Positions 53,438 through 62,174 of a stretch of 64,000 nucleotides of DNA are shown piece after piece. A model generated the notes under the pieces. It searched no databases. It was not told the DNA's origin and saw only the letters and a program-made list of their open reading frames with translations. Every line of letters begins with the position of its first letter. Position 1 is the stretch's first letter. This DNA comes from Microbulbifer sp. MI-G (GTDB lineage Bacteria > Pseudomonadota > Gammaproteobacteria > Pseudomonadales > Cellvibrionaceae): NCBI RefSeq assembly GCF_030440425.1, contig NZ_CP098023.1:3780501-3844500 (forward strand). Reading direction: 5' to 3'. The position numbers were made by a program, and so were the translations under genes.

Positions 53438-56400
53438 TTACCGTATCCGCTTCCAGGACATGCGGTTTTTACCATCAAACAGACGCCCATCCGTGAGATT
53501 AGGCTCACCGGAAGTATTCACTTTCGGTAAAAAGATATCTTTACCGTCAATGATCACATCTGAGAAACTGATTACCGCGCTCTCGTCCTTCTTATTACCC
53601 GACTCTCCAAGAATCGTTTCACTGGTATAGCGCTTATCGCCAAAGGCAATGAGTTCCATGGTCCAACCCGAGGCACCAAAAGTACAGGGGTCCTCCGAGG
53701 TGATCAATGTCGGGAAAATCAGTCTGTCGTAAATCAGCAGGGGCTTACTGATCACCCGCTCTCCAGTAATATCCGATGGCGTAAGGTTAAAGTCCAGGAA
53801 CCAGCCTGATTTATTTTCCCACCAGCTTGTCTCTGCATCACCGGTGATGGTGCGAGAATTGCCACGCTCAACAATTGTTTTTTCCATCAGACTGCTTCTG
53901 TCCGTCTTCGTAATTGGCTCATTTTTATCCACTATGCCGTAAAAACTGTTGACTACACTCCCCGCCGCATTGTCACTTTGCGTTAAATAGCTCCCGGTAC
54001 CAAAGTAGACCATCAAAGCTCCCTGCACTGCCGGATTTGGCCCCAGGGTCGCTGCTGCTGTAATCGGCTGGACGCGTCCATTGGGGTCCCGGGCGGTAAA
54101 TAGTGGGGAGTTGCCAAAGGCACTGCCCCAGTCTGTGACGGCACCACCGAGGTCGAACTTCCACATATTCCCCAGGAGGTCCCCGGCATAGGCCGCTTTC
54201 ACAATACCACTACTATTAATCAGCAGAGACGGGGTTGTCATGCCGTTTTGTACACTTCCATTGGTTGGCAACACACGGATATCGTTGGGATTGGCCAAAT
54301 CCACAATCACCAGTGCGGCCCTGTCATTGCCGGAGTTATAGCCATTGCCGAATATCAACTTCCAGCCATCCAGCGTTGGCGCAATCAAGGGCTTCCCAAC
54401 AATATTGCCAATATCCGGGTGGGTACCGTCGAGCTCAAACAGTACTCTGGGACTGCTTGGGTTTGTGACATCCAGCACAAACAATCCCTTAGCGCCGGCA
54501 CCATAAGTCCCTACCAGTACATTGGCCCATTTGGAGTTAAAGTAGGCATCGCTGATATAAAGGGGGCCATCAACCAGATATTGGTGTTGGTTATCCGGCG
54601 TGCCATAGTCGATTGCCGCCAATTTGGTAAATTTCGGGTAGGCGCCGGTGGGGACATAGGCAACAACCTCTTTGCCGGTTTCTGCGTTAAAGCCATGCAG
54701 CATGCCGTCATTGGCGCTGGCATAGAGTACCTGGGTACGTTCTTTCTTTTTATCAGCATGGTAAGTGGCATAGGTATCGCCCCCCAGTCGGGAAGGCAAT
54801 GCGGCGTAATAAAATTCCCGATCACCCGCCAGGGCCGGGCTCGCATTGACCACATCCCCCAGTAGAGTGGACCGGGTACGCAGGCCGTCAATCGTTTCCC
54901 CCCGCACCCAGTCCAGTCTGTCTTTACCGGTTTGTTCGTCATCGGACCCAATCAGTGCGGTTTGCTGGGCGGTGGTCAGGTTGTCCCAGAGAAACTCAAC
55001 TGTACCCGAGTCCGTATAAGTCAGGATTTTACGGCCGGTTGCTGGGATTTTTCCCGAATCCGAGGTACTCCACAGAAAGGTATTTGCCAGTGTGCCATCT
55101 TCCTTGAGCCTGATTGCCCGCACTTCCCCACTCCAGTCATTGGAATTGAACAAAGCCTGGAAAATTGCCGTATCCGTGCCCAGGCGGGTGGAGTTGGCGG
55201 CAACTGAAGAGGCAGACCCCTGCCTGCTGCCGATTTCACTCAATACCTTTGAGAGTTGTTGAGAAAAAGTCGTTGCATCACTGGCGCTGTAGAATCCCCC
55301 GTGGCTGTTGACGGAGGCGTGCAGCAGATCATCCAGTTTTGCCGAATTGCTTCCATCCCTTGGATTGGGCCAGGCTATGGGGGTTTTGCTCTCGATTGCC
55401 GCAAATGCACCCTCGGGATCTACACTGCCGGTCACTCCCAGACCGACACCGAAGGTCACCATATGCTGCCAGGTCGCTGGATCTTTCTTGGTTTCTACTT
55501 TGTTGTCCAGCCGCGTGTGTAAATCGTTTTCCCAATACTCCATGGCAATATCTGCCAGTGTATTGGAACGGGCATCATTAAAGGGTGCGCCATTGTCACC
55601 GTCTGCATTGCCAAAGCCGGAAACGCTCGAATAGTCGCTGCCATACCCATCGGTCATCAGGATTGTATAACTTGCCCGGCAGGCCACCTGCGCCCCGGCA
55701 GCATTCGTGCCGGGCCTGGTTGCCCAGGGGCCCCTGCTGTCTTCACGGCTATAGTAGTTACCGGCGCTTCGCAGCGCCGCCAACAGGGGGGTACCGGCAT
55801 TGGGAATATCGCTTTCGTACAAATTATCGAAAAAATCCTCGCGATCCTGATCGGAGAAAGTCCGAACGCCACTGATTATGGTACTTGTGCGTTTACCATC
55901 AACCTGTCTCGAACCTGTATTCAGGGTACCAAACCCCACACGCAACTCACTGCCCTGGGAGGCAAAGGCCCGGCCGACACCGGCACGGGCAAGCAGTCCA
56001 CGGGAGCGGTAATAGCTGTACCAGTTGGCGAAATTCTGTATTTCCTCCTGATAGGTGCAGGCTGCGGGCTTTGCGCAATCGGACCGCCTGGTACCGCCGG
56101 GATAGGTGCGCCCGGGTTTTATTTCAATACGGGTATAATTGGCGGGATTGAATACACTGCCACTGCCACTGTAGTGAAAGTAAGTGGCCGGGAAAAAAGA
56201 CAACCTTGCACCATAACACGCATTCCTTCTACTTGAATTCTTGCTGGCTTGGTTCCTTAACCAGCAGCGCGCAGATTGGCTATTGTCGATTGTCAGATTT
56301 CTCACCCCCCTAGTAGGGTTGGCCGGGTTGTGATAGGCCTTTTTAGGATCTGCCATGGGCCAGGAGGTGCCATCCTCCCCGGCCCAGGGATCATAACGCT

Positions 56401-56809
56401 GGGCCGGGTTGTAATAGGTTTTATTATTCTGTGATGAGCGATAATAGGCTGCCCATTTATTATTTCTACCAAACTGGGGTACCGCTTGATCTCCACCCTG
56501 CCAGTAATCACAGCCACTGTTTCGATTTTTTGCGTAAGGGCAAACCCCGTTTGGGTACACATAGGCCACCCTGTCGAGGTTATTAAAGTAATTGACCCCT
56601 GCCGAGGGGGTCACCTCGAACTGCATCGATCCGGAGTCGTCCAGGATAAACATAATATTGGGGTCGGCGCCGGTTCTCAGGAACAGGGGCTGTTGCGACA
56701 ACGGCACAGACAGCGCGCTGTGTACAGTGGCGAGACCAAACAGACCACCAAGCAGGGCAATACCGTTTTTTCTTCGTGTTTTTCTATTCAACATAATAAG
56801 TCCAGCCAT
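53438..56809 (-). CDS. pilY1: Type IV pilus tip/assembly protein PilY1
   Basis: This ~1123-residue protein has a signal-like start, then NIMFILDDSGSM, the metal-ion-dependent DxSGS site of a von Willebrand A-like domain, near residue 55. The C-terminal half is a modified β-propeller with SANDGMLHGFNAETGKEVVA and LYISDAYFNSKWANVLVGTY. Calcium-type loops in the middle and LFVLDVTNPSSPRVLFEL are also PilY1-like. PilY1 sits at the pilus tip and affects extension and surface sensing. Possible starts are TTG 56812, ATG 56809 and ATG 56794; I use the middle one. It follows pilX by 6 bases. Confidence 0.93.
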   Translation of the reverse strand: MAGLIMLNRKTRRKNGIALLGGLFGLATVHSALSVPLSQQPLFLRTGADPNIMFILDDSGSMQFEVTPSAGVNYFNNLDRVAYVYPNGVCPYAKNRNSGCDYWQGGDQAVPQFGRNNKWAAYYRSSQNNKTYYNPAQRYDPWAGEDGTSWPMADPKKAYHNPANPTRGVRNLTIDNSQSARCWLRNQASKNSSRRNACYGARLSFFPATYFHYSGSGSVFNPANYTRIEIKPGRTYPGGTRRSDCAKPAACTYQEEIQNFANWYSYYRSRGLLARAGVGRAFASQGSELRVGFGTLNTGSRQVDGKRTSTIISGVRTFSDQDREDFFDNLYESDIPNAGTPLLAALRSAGNYYSREDSRGPWATRPGTNAAGAQVACRASYTILMTDGYGSDYSSVSGFGNADGDNGAPFNDARSNTLADIAMEYWENDLHTRLDNKVETKKDPATWQHMVTFGVGLGVTGSVDPEGAFAAIESKTPIAWPNPRDGSNSAKLDDLLHASVNSHGGFYSASDATTFSQQLSKVLSEIGSRQGSASSVAANSTRLGTDTAIFQALFNSNDWSGEVRAIRLKEDGTLANTFLWSTSDSGKIPATGRKILTYTDSGTVEFLWDNLTTAQQTALIGSDDEQTGKDRLDWVRGETIDGLRTRSTLLGDVVNASPALAGDREFYYAALPSRLGGDTYATYHADKKKERTQVLYASANDGMLHGFNAETGKEVVAYVPTGAYPKFTKLAAIDYGTPDNQHQYLVDGPLYISDAYFNSKWANVLVGTYGAGAKGLFVLDVTNPSSPRVLFELDGTHPDIGNIVGKPLIAPTLDGWKLIFGNGYNSGNDRAALVIVDLANPNDIRVLPTNGSVQNGMTTPSLLINSSGIVKAAYAGDLLGNMWKFDLGGAVTDWGSAFGNSPLFTARDPNGRVQPITAAATLGPNPAVQGALMVYFGTGSYLTQSDNAAGSVVNSFYGIVDKNEPITKTDRSSLMEKTIVERGNSRTITGDAETSWWENKSGWFLDFNLTPSDITGERVISKPLLIYDRLIFPTLITSEDPCTFGASGWTMELIAFGDKRYTSETILGESGNKKDESAVISFSDVIIDGKDIFLPKVNTSGEPNLTDGRLFDGKNRMSWKRIR

Positions 56810-56815
56810 CAATAC

Positions 56816-57358
56816 TCAGGGTCTAAAGGTGGATTGCAAGATAACAACGGCATTTTCTGTACCACCCACCCCTCGGCTGGTAATCCGGTAAGTGGGTGTT
56901 GATGGTATTTTGTTCCTGCTTTCCTGATCGACGCCACTGCCATCTGCGCCGCTATTTACCAGTTGCGTGCTCACCCGCTCAATCACATAGACCGGCTGTT
57001 TGGCCACCTCTTGAAGCCCCAGGTTTGTAGAGATGGAAGCCCCCTTCCAGGTATACTCCAGCCAGAAGCCGCTGTTGGTTGCGCCCGCCATATCCTCCAC
57101 CTGCCCTGCGGTATTGCCGTCAAAAGTCATGCTGTTGAATGTGTTGAGTACACTGTTTTCGGCCTCCCGCAAAGCCGCTTCCGCGGCCTGGAAAGCCAGT
57201 TGCCGGTCGCGCATATTGCCCGCCATCAGCTCCTGCATACCACTGCCGCGCATCGCTGCCAAACCGATAAATGTCATCAACAGCAGGATGATCAGGCCCA
57301 CCAGCAAGGTGGCCCCGCGCTGCGGATACAGCGTTGAAAAAGTGGATGTTCTCTGCAT
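56816..57358 (-). CDS. pilX: Type IV minor pilin PilX
   Basis: From ATG 57358 it has 180 residues. The start RGATLLVGLIILLLMTFIGL is the PilX/PilX_N form, which lacks the Glu5 of other pilins, and AFQAAEAALREAE follows. It belongs to the minor-pilin complex that primes pilus assembly with PilVWE and FimU. The longer frame to 57445 overlaps pilW and has no support. It is 16 bases after pilW. Confidence 0.9.
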   Translation of the reverse strand: MQRTSTFSTLYPQRGATLLVGLIILLLMTFIGLAAMRGSGMQELMAGNMRDRQLAFQAAEAALREAENSVLNTFNSMTFDGNTAGQVEDMAGATNSGFWLEYTWKGASISTNLGLQEVAKQPVYVIERVSTQLVNSGADGSGVDQESRNKIPSTPTYRITSRGVGGTENAVVILQSTFRP

Positions 57359-57374
57359 AGTAAGAAGCCTCCAT

Positions 57375-58451
57375 TCAGGGTAAAAGGCCGCGAATCGCCA
57401 CGGTCGTACTAAACACCTGCCGCAGGCGCCGGTCACCGGGATCATCTACCGGAACACCATTAAACGTATATCCCTGCGGCTCCTGCAAAACATTGTCCTC
57501 TGTACTGGCCACTAGCAGTGCCAGCCGTACGCTGGACACGGACCTCCACTTATCCGCCGCTACCTGGTGCGCCGGGCGGTAGGTATCCGGTGTCCCGTCA
57601 TTATTCGTGTCCACGCCATAGGTCAATTGCATATCCTCAACACCTTGCAATAACTCCTGCGCAGTGCCATTGACATCCCTGAACAGGCTCGGGTTATTAG
57701 AGGTACCATTGGCGATATAGTAAAAAATGTTTTGGACCGTCAGTATCTGTGCATCCTCACCAAAATTCTGCCCCTCATAAATATCTTCCCCACCCCAGGT
57801 TGCAATCCGGTTTCCCGGATCAAACGAGCTGTTGTCCGTGTGTTGGACTCCGATCTCGGCACTGGCGGCGGAGCCGGTAAACCCGGTGGCCTGAAAAACC
57901 CGCACACTGTCGCAACTCGCCACTGCCAGAATGTCCCCTGCGCAGAGGCCGCTGTACCTATCTGTCTTATTTGTGCCGTTACTACAGTCACCCGTCTCAA
58001 TACCGGTATTTTCTATAAACAACTGCGTAGGGTCATTTTTGCGAGCAATCCCCACATTGCGACCGCTGGCACTGCGGATTAAAAGCGCATCCGTACCTGC
58101 CAACACACCCGCTGGATATTCGTTATTCACTTCAGAGGCATCCTTGCCGTCCACTGCCACCCCGTAGTTATAGGCCAATGCAGTTTCCTGTTTGAGGAAG
58201 TTTCTAAAAGTTTTATTATCTGGGCCAAATGAAGCTACATTCAAACACCCCATATGACCGGCCATACGAATGTCCTCACTCATAAACTCCATTGCCAGAC
58301 GACCGGTTTCCTGAACCCGGGACATGGCCTGCTGGGTGGTAAAAGTCAATTTGCTGGATAAAAAAAGCTGTACCACCCCCGCCATCAGTACCAGGCCAAC
58401 GGTGATGGAAACCATCAGTTCTACCAGGGAAATGCCCCGTTGCTTAAACAT
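57375..58451 (-). CDS. pilW: Type IV minor pilin PilW
   Basis: The 358-residue prepilin starts MFKQRGISLVELMVSITVG, cut after Gly6 with the mature Glu5 present, and then SSKLTFTTQQAMSRVQETG. The long β-rich C-terminal domain is typical of PilW. It lies 10 bases after pilV in the minor-pilin operon. Confidence 0.9.
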   Translation of the reverse strand: MFKQRGISLVELMVSITVGLVLMAGVVQLFLSSKLTFTTQQAMSRVQETGRLAMEFMSEDIRMAGHMGCLNVASFGPDNKTFRNFLKQETALAYNYGVAVDGKDASEVNNEYPAGVLAGTDALLIRSASGRNVGIARKNDPTQLFIENTGIETGDCSNGTNKTDRYSGLCAGDILAVASCDSVRVFQATGFTGSAASAEIGVQHTDNSSFDPGNRIATWGGEDIYEGQNFGEDAQILTVQNIFYYIANGTSNNPSLFRDVNGTAQELLQGVEDMQLTYGVDTNNDGTPDTYRPAHQVAADKWRSVSSVRLALLVASTEDNVLQEPQGYTFNGVPVDDPGDRRLRQVFSTTVAIRGLLP

Positions 58452-58461
58452 ACCCGCCCCT

Positions 58462-58899
58462 CTAGATCCGCGTCATATATTGAAACCTGCTCACCTCACC
58501 ATCGCCATCCGCACCGGTGGCATCCTGCTCCCCCCACTGAATTGTTACCGTGCAAACACCCGCTGCATCGCATTCAATGCCACCGGTTCCTGCCGGCAAC
58601 CGCTCTGCAAGCAGCCCCCGCCATTGCGCCAAATCCCTGTTAGCCAGACTGCCGGATGTGGTGGGTGCATTGGCATCCACCGCTAAATCGTAAGCGTCCC
58701 TCTGAGTGCGGTTCGCCCTGATACGATCGAATAAATCATAAGCCAATACATTGGCCTGGGAACGCATATAAGCACTGTGGTTAAACTGCAAGGCGCGGTT
58801 TTGCAGTGCGGCCAAACCCAGCAGGGAAGTCGACAGGATCAATACCGTAACCATCACTTCAATTAAGCCAACGCCCCGCTGGCCGGTGAGCAGTCTCAT
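58462..58899 (-). CDS. pilV: Type IV minor pilin PilV
   Basis: The 145-residue prepilin starts with GQRGVGLIEVMVTVLILSTS, cut after Gly9 with Glu at mature position 5. The following LLGLAALQNRALQFNHSAY is the PilV type. It follows the FimU-like gene by 10 bases. Confidence 0.9.
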   Translation of the reverse strand: MRLLTGQRGVGLIEVMVTVLILSTSLLGLAALQNRALQFNHSAYMRSQANVLAYDLFDRIRANRTQRDAYDLAVDANAPTTSGSLANRDLAQWRGLLAERLPAGTGGIECDAAGVCTVTIQWGEQDATGADGDGEVSRFQYMTRI

Positions 58900-58909
58900 G
58901 CTTTCCTCT

Positions 58910-59473
58910 CTAGCAGTCCAATTTCGCGACTGAAATTACCCCTGCACCACCAATCGTGACGGTACGTGCACTCTTCCCGCTACAATCGGAGATTCCTGCA
59001 CGGATTTCCACCTCGGCAAAGGGCCCCAGAGTGCCCAGTCCGGTAAAGCGGATAAACCTCCTGGCCGCCACTCCCTGGTCGACGGTAATTTCGGCTTTAT
59101 CATGCGCTATCTCCTTGACCCTGAGCACCTGCCCCACAATAGGCGCTGCACTATCCGAGGCCGCGGTATCCACAAATACAATCCAGCCATTGGGCCAGGT
59201 ATTCGCCGCTGTACAGCCTGTACCGTTATCACTGGCACAGATAGATACCCGGGCACCGCGCTTTACCGCTTCGCTGCGGGTAAAGTTCAAGGCATTGACA
59301 AACGCTTCCGACAAAGCCACGGAGCGATTGTTGTTGATCATGTCTGTAAAGCTGGGCACGGCAACCGCAATTAAAATGGCCAGCACAGCCAGGGTTACCA
59401 TCAGTTCAATCAGGGTAAACCCCGTCTGTCGACTGTCTGCCTCGGGGTTGCTACCGCCTTGCCTATACCACAT
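58910..59473 (-). CDS. fimU: FimU/FimT-like minor pilin
   Basis: I choose ATG 59473 (187 residues), with GGAAG about 7 bases upstream, over the long frame to 59602. DSRQTG then FTLIELMVTLAVLAILI is the prepilin signal (cut after Gly18), followed by a GspH domain with RSEAVKRGARVSICAS and NGWIVFVDT. It is the first gene of the minor-pilin operon. FimU versus FimT naming is uncertain; gene order favours FimU. Confidence 0.85.
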   Translation of the reverse strand: MWYRQGGSNPEADSRQTGFTLIELMVTLAVLAILIAVAVPSFTDMINNNRSVALSEAFVNALNFTRSEAVKRGARVSICASDNGTGCTAANTWPNGWIVFVDTAASDSAAPIVGQVLRVKEIAHDKAEITVDQGVAARRFIRFTGLGTLGPFAEVEIRAGISDCSGKSARTVTIGGAGVISVAKLDC

Positions 59474-59669
59474 TTTTTTCTTCCGCCCAGTGAGAAAACC
59501 AGGGTTTAGTTTGCTGCCAGTTACCTGGATACACGGCGACCGCAGCGATATAGTGGGGAAATTACCACGCCGCGACGCGCCCGCTCCATTGCGGGCCGAC
59601 AAACGGTGATTTCGGCGGATTCAAAGGTTTTAGAGCTGAGACCTGTGTCAAAAAACCCGGAGCAGGGGG

Positions 59670-60182
59670 ATGACCCGGCAGGGCTTTACATTACTCGAAT
59701 TACTAATCACCCTCACTGTCCTGTCGGTGCTCTTGATGATGGGACTGCCTAGTTTTACCCAGTGGATCCACAGCACCCGGTTGGAGGCTGCAACCGAAGC
59801 ATTGTCTGCCAGCGTACAACTGGCGCGCTCCAGTGCCGTTATGCGTAACCAGCGGGTAACCATGCGCAACCTGGGCAACTGGGCATCGGGGTGGGAGGTC
59901 TTTGTGGATTTGGACAATGACGGAGCGCGCGGCGGTGGAGAACCACTCCTGTTGAGCCGTGGTGTACAGGCGGGCATTCGCGTAATCGCAAACAGACCGG
60001 TTAGGGATTACATATCCTTTGTGGGCACCGGCGAGAGCCGCCTCGCAGGCGCGCCACTGGGCGGCTTTCAGGCGGGCACCCTGCAGGTTTGCGCCCAAGA
60101 CGGCGAGGCCGGTTACGCACTGATTTTAGCCCCCGGCGGACGTATGAGAATGAAAAAGGCCAGCGCGACACATTGTGCTTGA
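59670..60182 (+). CDS. fimT: FimT/GspH-type pseudopilin on the opposite strand
   Basis: The 170-residue prepilin starts MTRQGFTLLELLITLTVLSV (cut after Gly5, mature Glu5), with a GspH-like domain (ARSSAVMRNQRVTMR, GWEVFVDLDNDG). It is divergent from the fimU-pilE operon with 196 bases between, so it has its own promoter. FimT binds DNA in natural transformation in some species. GGAG lies about nine bases before ATG 59670. Confidence 0.8.
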   Translation: MTRQGFTLLELLITLTVLSVLLMMGLPSFTQWIHSTRLEAATEALSASVQLARSSAVMRNQRVTMRNLGNWASGWEVFVDLDNDGARGGGEPLLLSRGVQAGIRVIANRPVRDYISFVGTGESRLAGAPLGGFQAGTLQVCAQDGEAGYALILAPGGRMRMKKASATHCA

Positions 60183-60222
60183 TTTCGTCACCCAAAGGGG
60201 CAATGTGAATGAAACCGCCACC

Positions 60223-61155
60223 TCAGCGCAGCGCCTTCGGCAGGGAAAAGCGAATATCCTCCTCGCGCCCATGCATCTCTTGCGGCGCGCTGGCACCCAG
60301 CTGCTGCAGCCTGGCGATCACAGCCTGCACCAGCACCTCGGGGGCGGAGGCGCCGGCGGTGATACCGATGGACTGTTTTCCCACCAGCCATGTGGCAGCG
60401 ATATCGTCGGCACCGTCGATCAGTTCGGCATCGGCACCGCAGCGCTGGGCCAGTTCCCGCAGGCGGTTGGAATTGGAACTGTTGGGGCTGCCCACCACCA
60501 GTACCAGATCGCACTCCAGGGCCAGCTGTTTCACCGCATCCTGGCGGTTCTGGGTGGCGTAGCAGATATCATCTTTGCGCGGGCCGCGAATATTCGGGAA
60601 GCGCACCCGCAGGGCATCGATCACCCGCAGGGTATCATCCATGGACAGGGTGGTCTGGGTGACATAGGCGAGATTATTCTCGTCTTTGACCTGCAACCTG
60701 GCCACGTCCTCCACGTCCTCCACCAGATAGATGGCGCCACCACCGGCGCTGTTGTACTGACCCATGGTGCCTTCCACCTCCGGGTGCCCGGCATGGCCAA
60801 TCAAGACACACTCAATATCGTCACTGCTGAATTTGCTGACTTCAATATGCACCTTGGTAACCAGGGGGCAGGTGGCGTCGAAGACACGCAGGCCGCGCCG
60901 GTCCGCCTCGCGCTGCACAGCCTTGGATACGCCGTGGGCGCTGAAGATAACAATCACGTCCTCGGGCACTTCCGACAGCTCATCCACAAACACGGCGCCG
61001 CGCTTGCGCAGACTTTCCACCACGAACTTGTTGTGCACCACTTCGTGGCGCACATAGATAGGCGCACCAAACACATCCAGAGCGCGATTCACGATGTCGA
61101 TCGCGCGATCGACGCCGGCACAGAAACCGCGGGGATTGGCAAGTCGGATTTGCAT
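60223..61155 (-). CDS. ispH: 4-hydroxy-3-methylbut-2-enyl diphosphate reductase
   Basis: The 310-residue enzyme has [16 protein letters not shown] at the start, [10 protein letters not shown] and [11 protein letters not shown]. The Cys of these, with a later Cys (ICYATQ), hold the iron-sulfur cluster. It makes isoprenoid precursors in the MEP pathway. It ends the ileS-lspA-fkpB-ispH operon. Confidence 0.95.
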   Translation of the reverse strand: MQIRLANPRGFCAGVDRAIDIVNRALDVFGAPIYVRHEVVHNKFVVESLRKRGAVFVDELSEVPEDVIVIFSAHGVSKAVQREADRRGLRVFDATCPLVTKVHIEVSKFSSDDIECVLIGHAGHPEVEGTMGQYNSAGGGAIYLVEDVEDVARLQVKDENNLAYVTQTTLSMDDTLRVIDALRVRFPNIRGPRKDDICYATQNRQDAVKQLALECDLVLVVGSPNSSNSNRLRELAQRCGADAELIDGADDIAATWLVGKQSIGITAGASAPEVLVQAVIARLQQLGASAPQEMHGREEDIRFSLPKALR

Positions 61156-61199
61156 CTTTACTTCTGTACTCCGGTTGCGTGTTCAGGGGAGCTTCAATC

Positions 61200-61640
61200 C
61201 TACTGAATCGAATCCACTGCAATGATCTTGACGTGAAAGTTCAGTGTCTGCCCGGCCAGGGGGTGGTTAAAATCGACAGTAACCTCGTCTTCACCAACCG
61301 CGCGGATCACGCCGGGCAACTCGCCGCTGCCATTGTCAAAGGACACCACCAGGCCCTCTTCCAGCTTCATATCCGGCGAGAAACTGTCGCGGCGCACGGT
61401 TTGCACATTGGCCGGATTGCGCTGGCCAAAGCCCAGTTCCGGGGGAATTTCAATTTCAGCTTCATCACCGGTTTTCAGGCCGAACAGGGCCTTCTCAAAC
61501 CCTGGCAGCAGGCTGCCATCACCGACACTGAAGGCGGCGGGCTCCCCTTTAAAGGTGGTATCCACCTCTGTGCCATCTTCCAGCCTCAGGCTGAAGTGCA
61601 GGGTGACACGGCTGTGCTCGCCGATAGCGCCATTACTCAT
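61200..61640 (-). CDS. fkpB: FKBP-type peptidyl-prolyl isomerase (FkpB/SlpA)
   Basis: The 146-residue protein has an FKBP domain with an IF chaperone insertion: FSLRLEDGTEVDTTFKGEP, SLLPGFEKALFGLKTGDE and PELGFGQRNP. It helps protein folding in the cytoplasm. It is 6 bases after lspA and 44 before ispH, the conserved order. Confidence 0.93.
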   Translation of the reverse strand: MSNGAIGEHSRVTLHFSLRLEDGTEVDTTFKGEPAAFSVGDGSLLPGFEKALFGLKTGDEAEIEIPPELGFGQRNPANVQTVRRDSFSPDMKLEEGLVVSFDNGSGELPGVIRAVGEDEVTVDFNHPLAGQTLNFHVKIIAVDSIQ

Positions 61641-61646
61641 AACTGG

Positions 61647-62174
61647 TTAAACTTCCGCGTTATTTTTGGCTTTTTCACGGCCTTTTTCCACAAAAAAGAG
61701 CATTTCAATGATCAGCATGACGGCGCCGATACTGATGCCCATATCCGCCACATTAAACACCGGGAAATGCCAGTTGCCGTAGTACACGGAAATAAAATCC
61801 CGCACATACCCCAGCAGGATACGATCCCAGAGGTTGCCCAGGGCACCGCCGAGTATCAATGCCAGGGCACAGGACTCCCAGCGCTTTCCGGCAGGCAGGC
61901 GCCATAACCAGATACAGACAACAACACTGAAACCGAGCGCTATAACACCGAGTAACCAGCGTTGCCAGCCGCCGGCATCGGCGAGAAAACTGAAGGCGGC
62001 GCCATAGTTTTCCGCGTAAGTAAACTGCAGCAGCCCCGGTATTATTTGCAGCGCCGGGCCCTGCATAAACCTGTCCACAGCCCACACTTTGGTGGCCACA
62101 TCGAGGGCCACTACCACCAGCGCGAGCCCGTACCAGCGCCAGGGATGGCCCAAAAGAAAATTGGCATTAGGCAT
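61647..62174 (-). CDS. lspA: Prolipoprotein signal peptidase II
   Basis: The 175-residue, four-helix aspartyl protease has [13 protein letters not shown] and the catalytic Asp residues in [15 protein letters not shown] and [11 protein letters not shown]. It removes lipoprotein signal peptides after lipidation. Its start overlaps the end of ileS by eight bases, so translation is coupled. Confidence 0.95.
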   Translation of the reverse strand: MPNANFLLGHPWRWYGLALVVVALDVATKVWAVDRFMQGPALQIIPGLLQFTYAENYGAAFSFLADAGGWQRWLLGVIALGFSVVVCIWLWRLPAGKRWESCALALILGGALGNLWDRILLGYVRDFISVYYGNWHFPVFNVADMGISIGAVMLIIEMLFFVEKGREKAKNNAEV

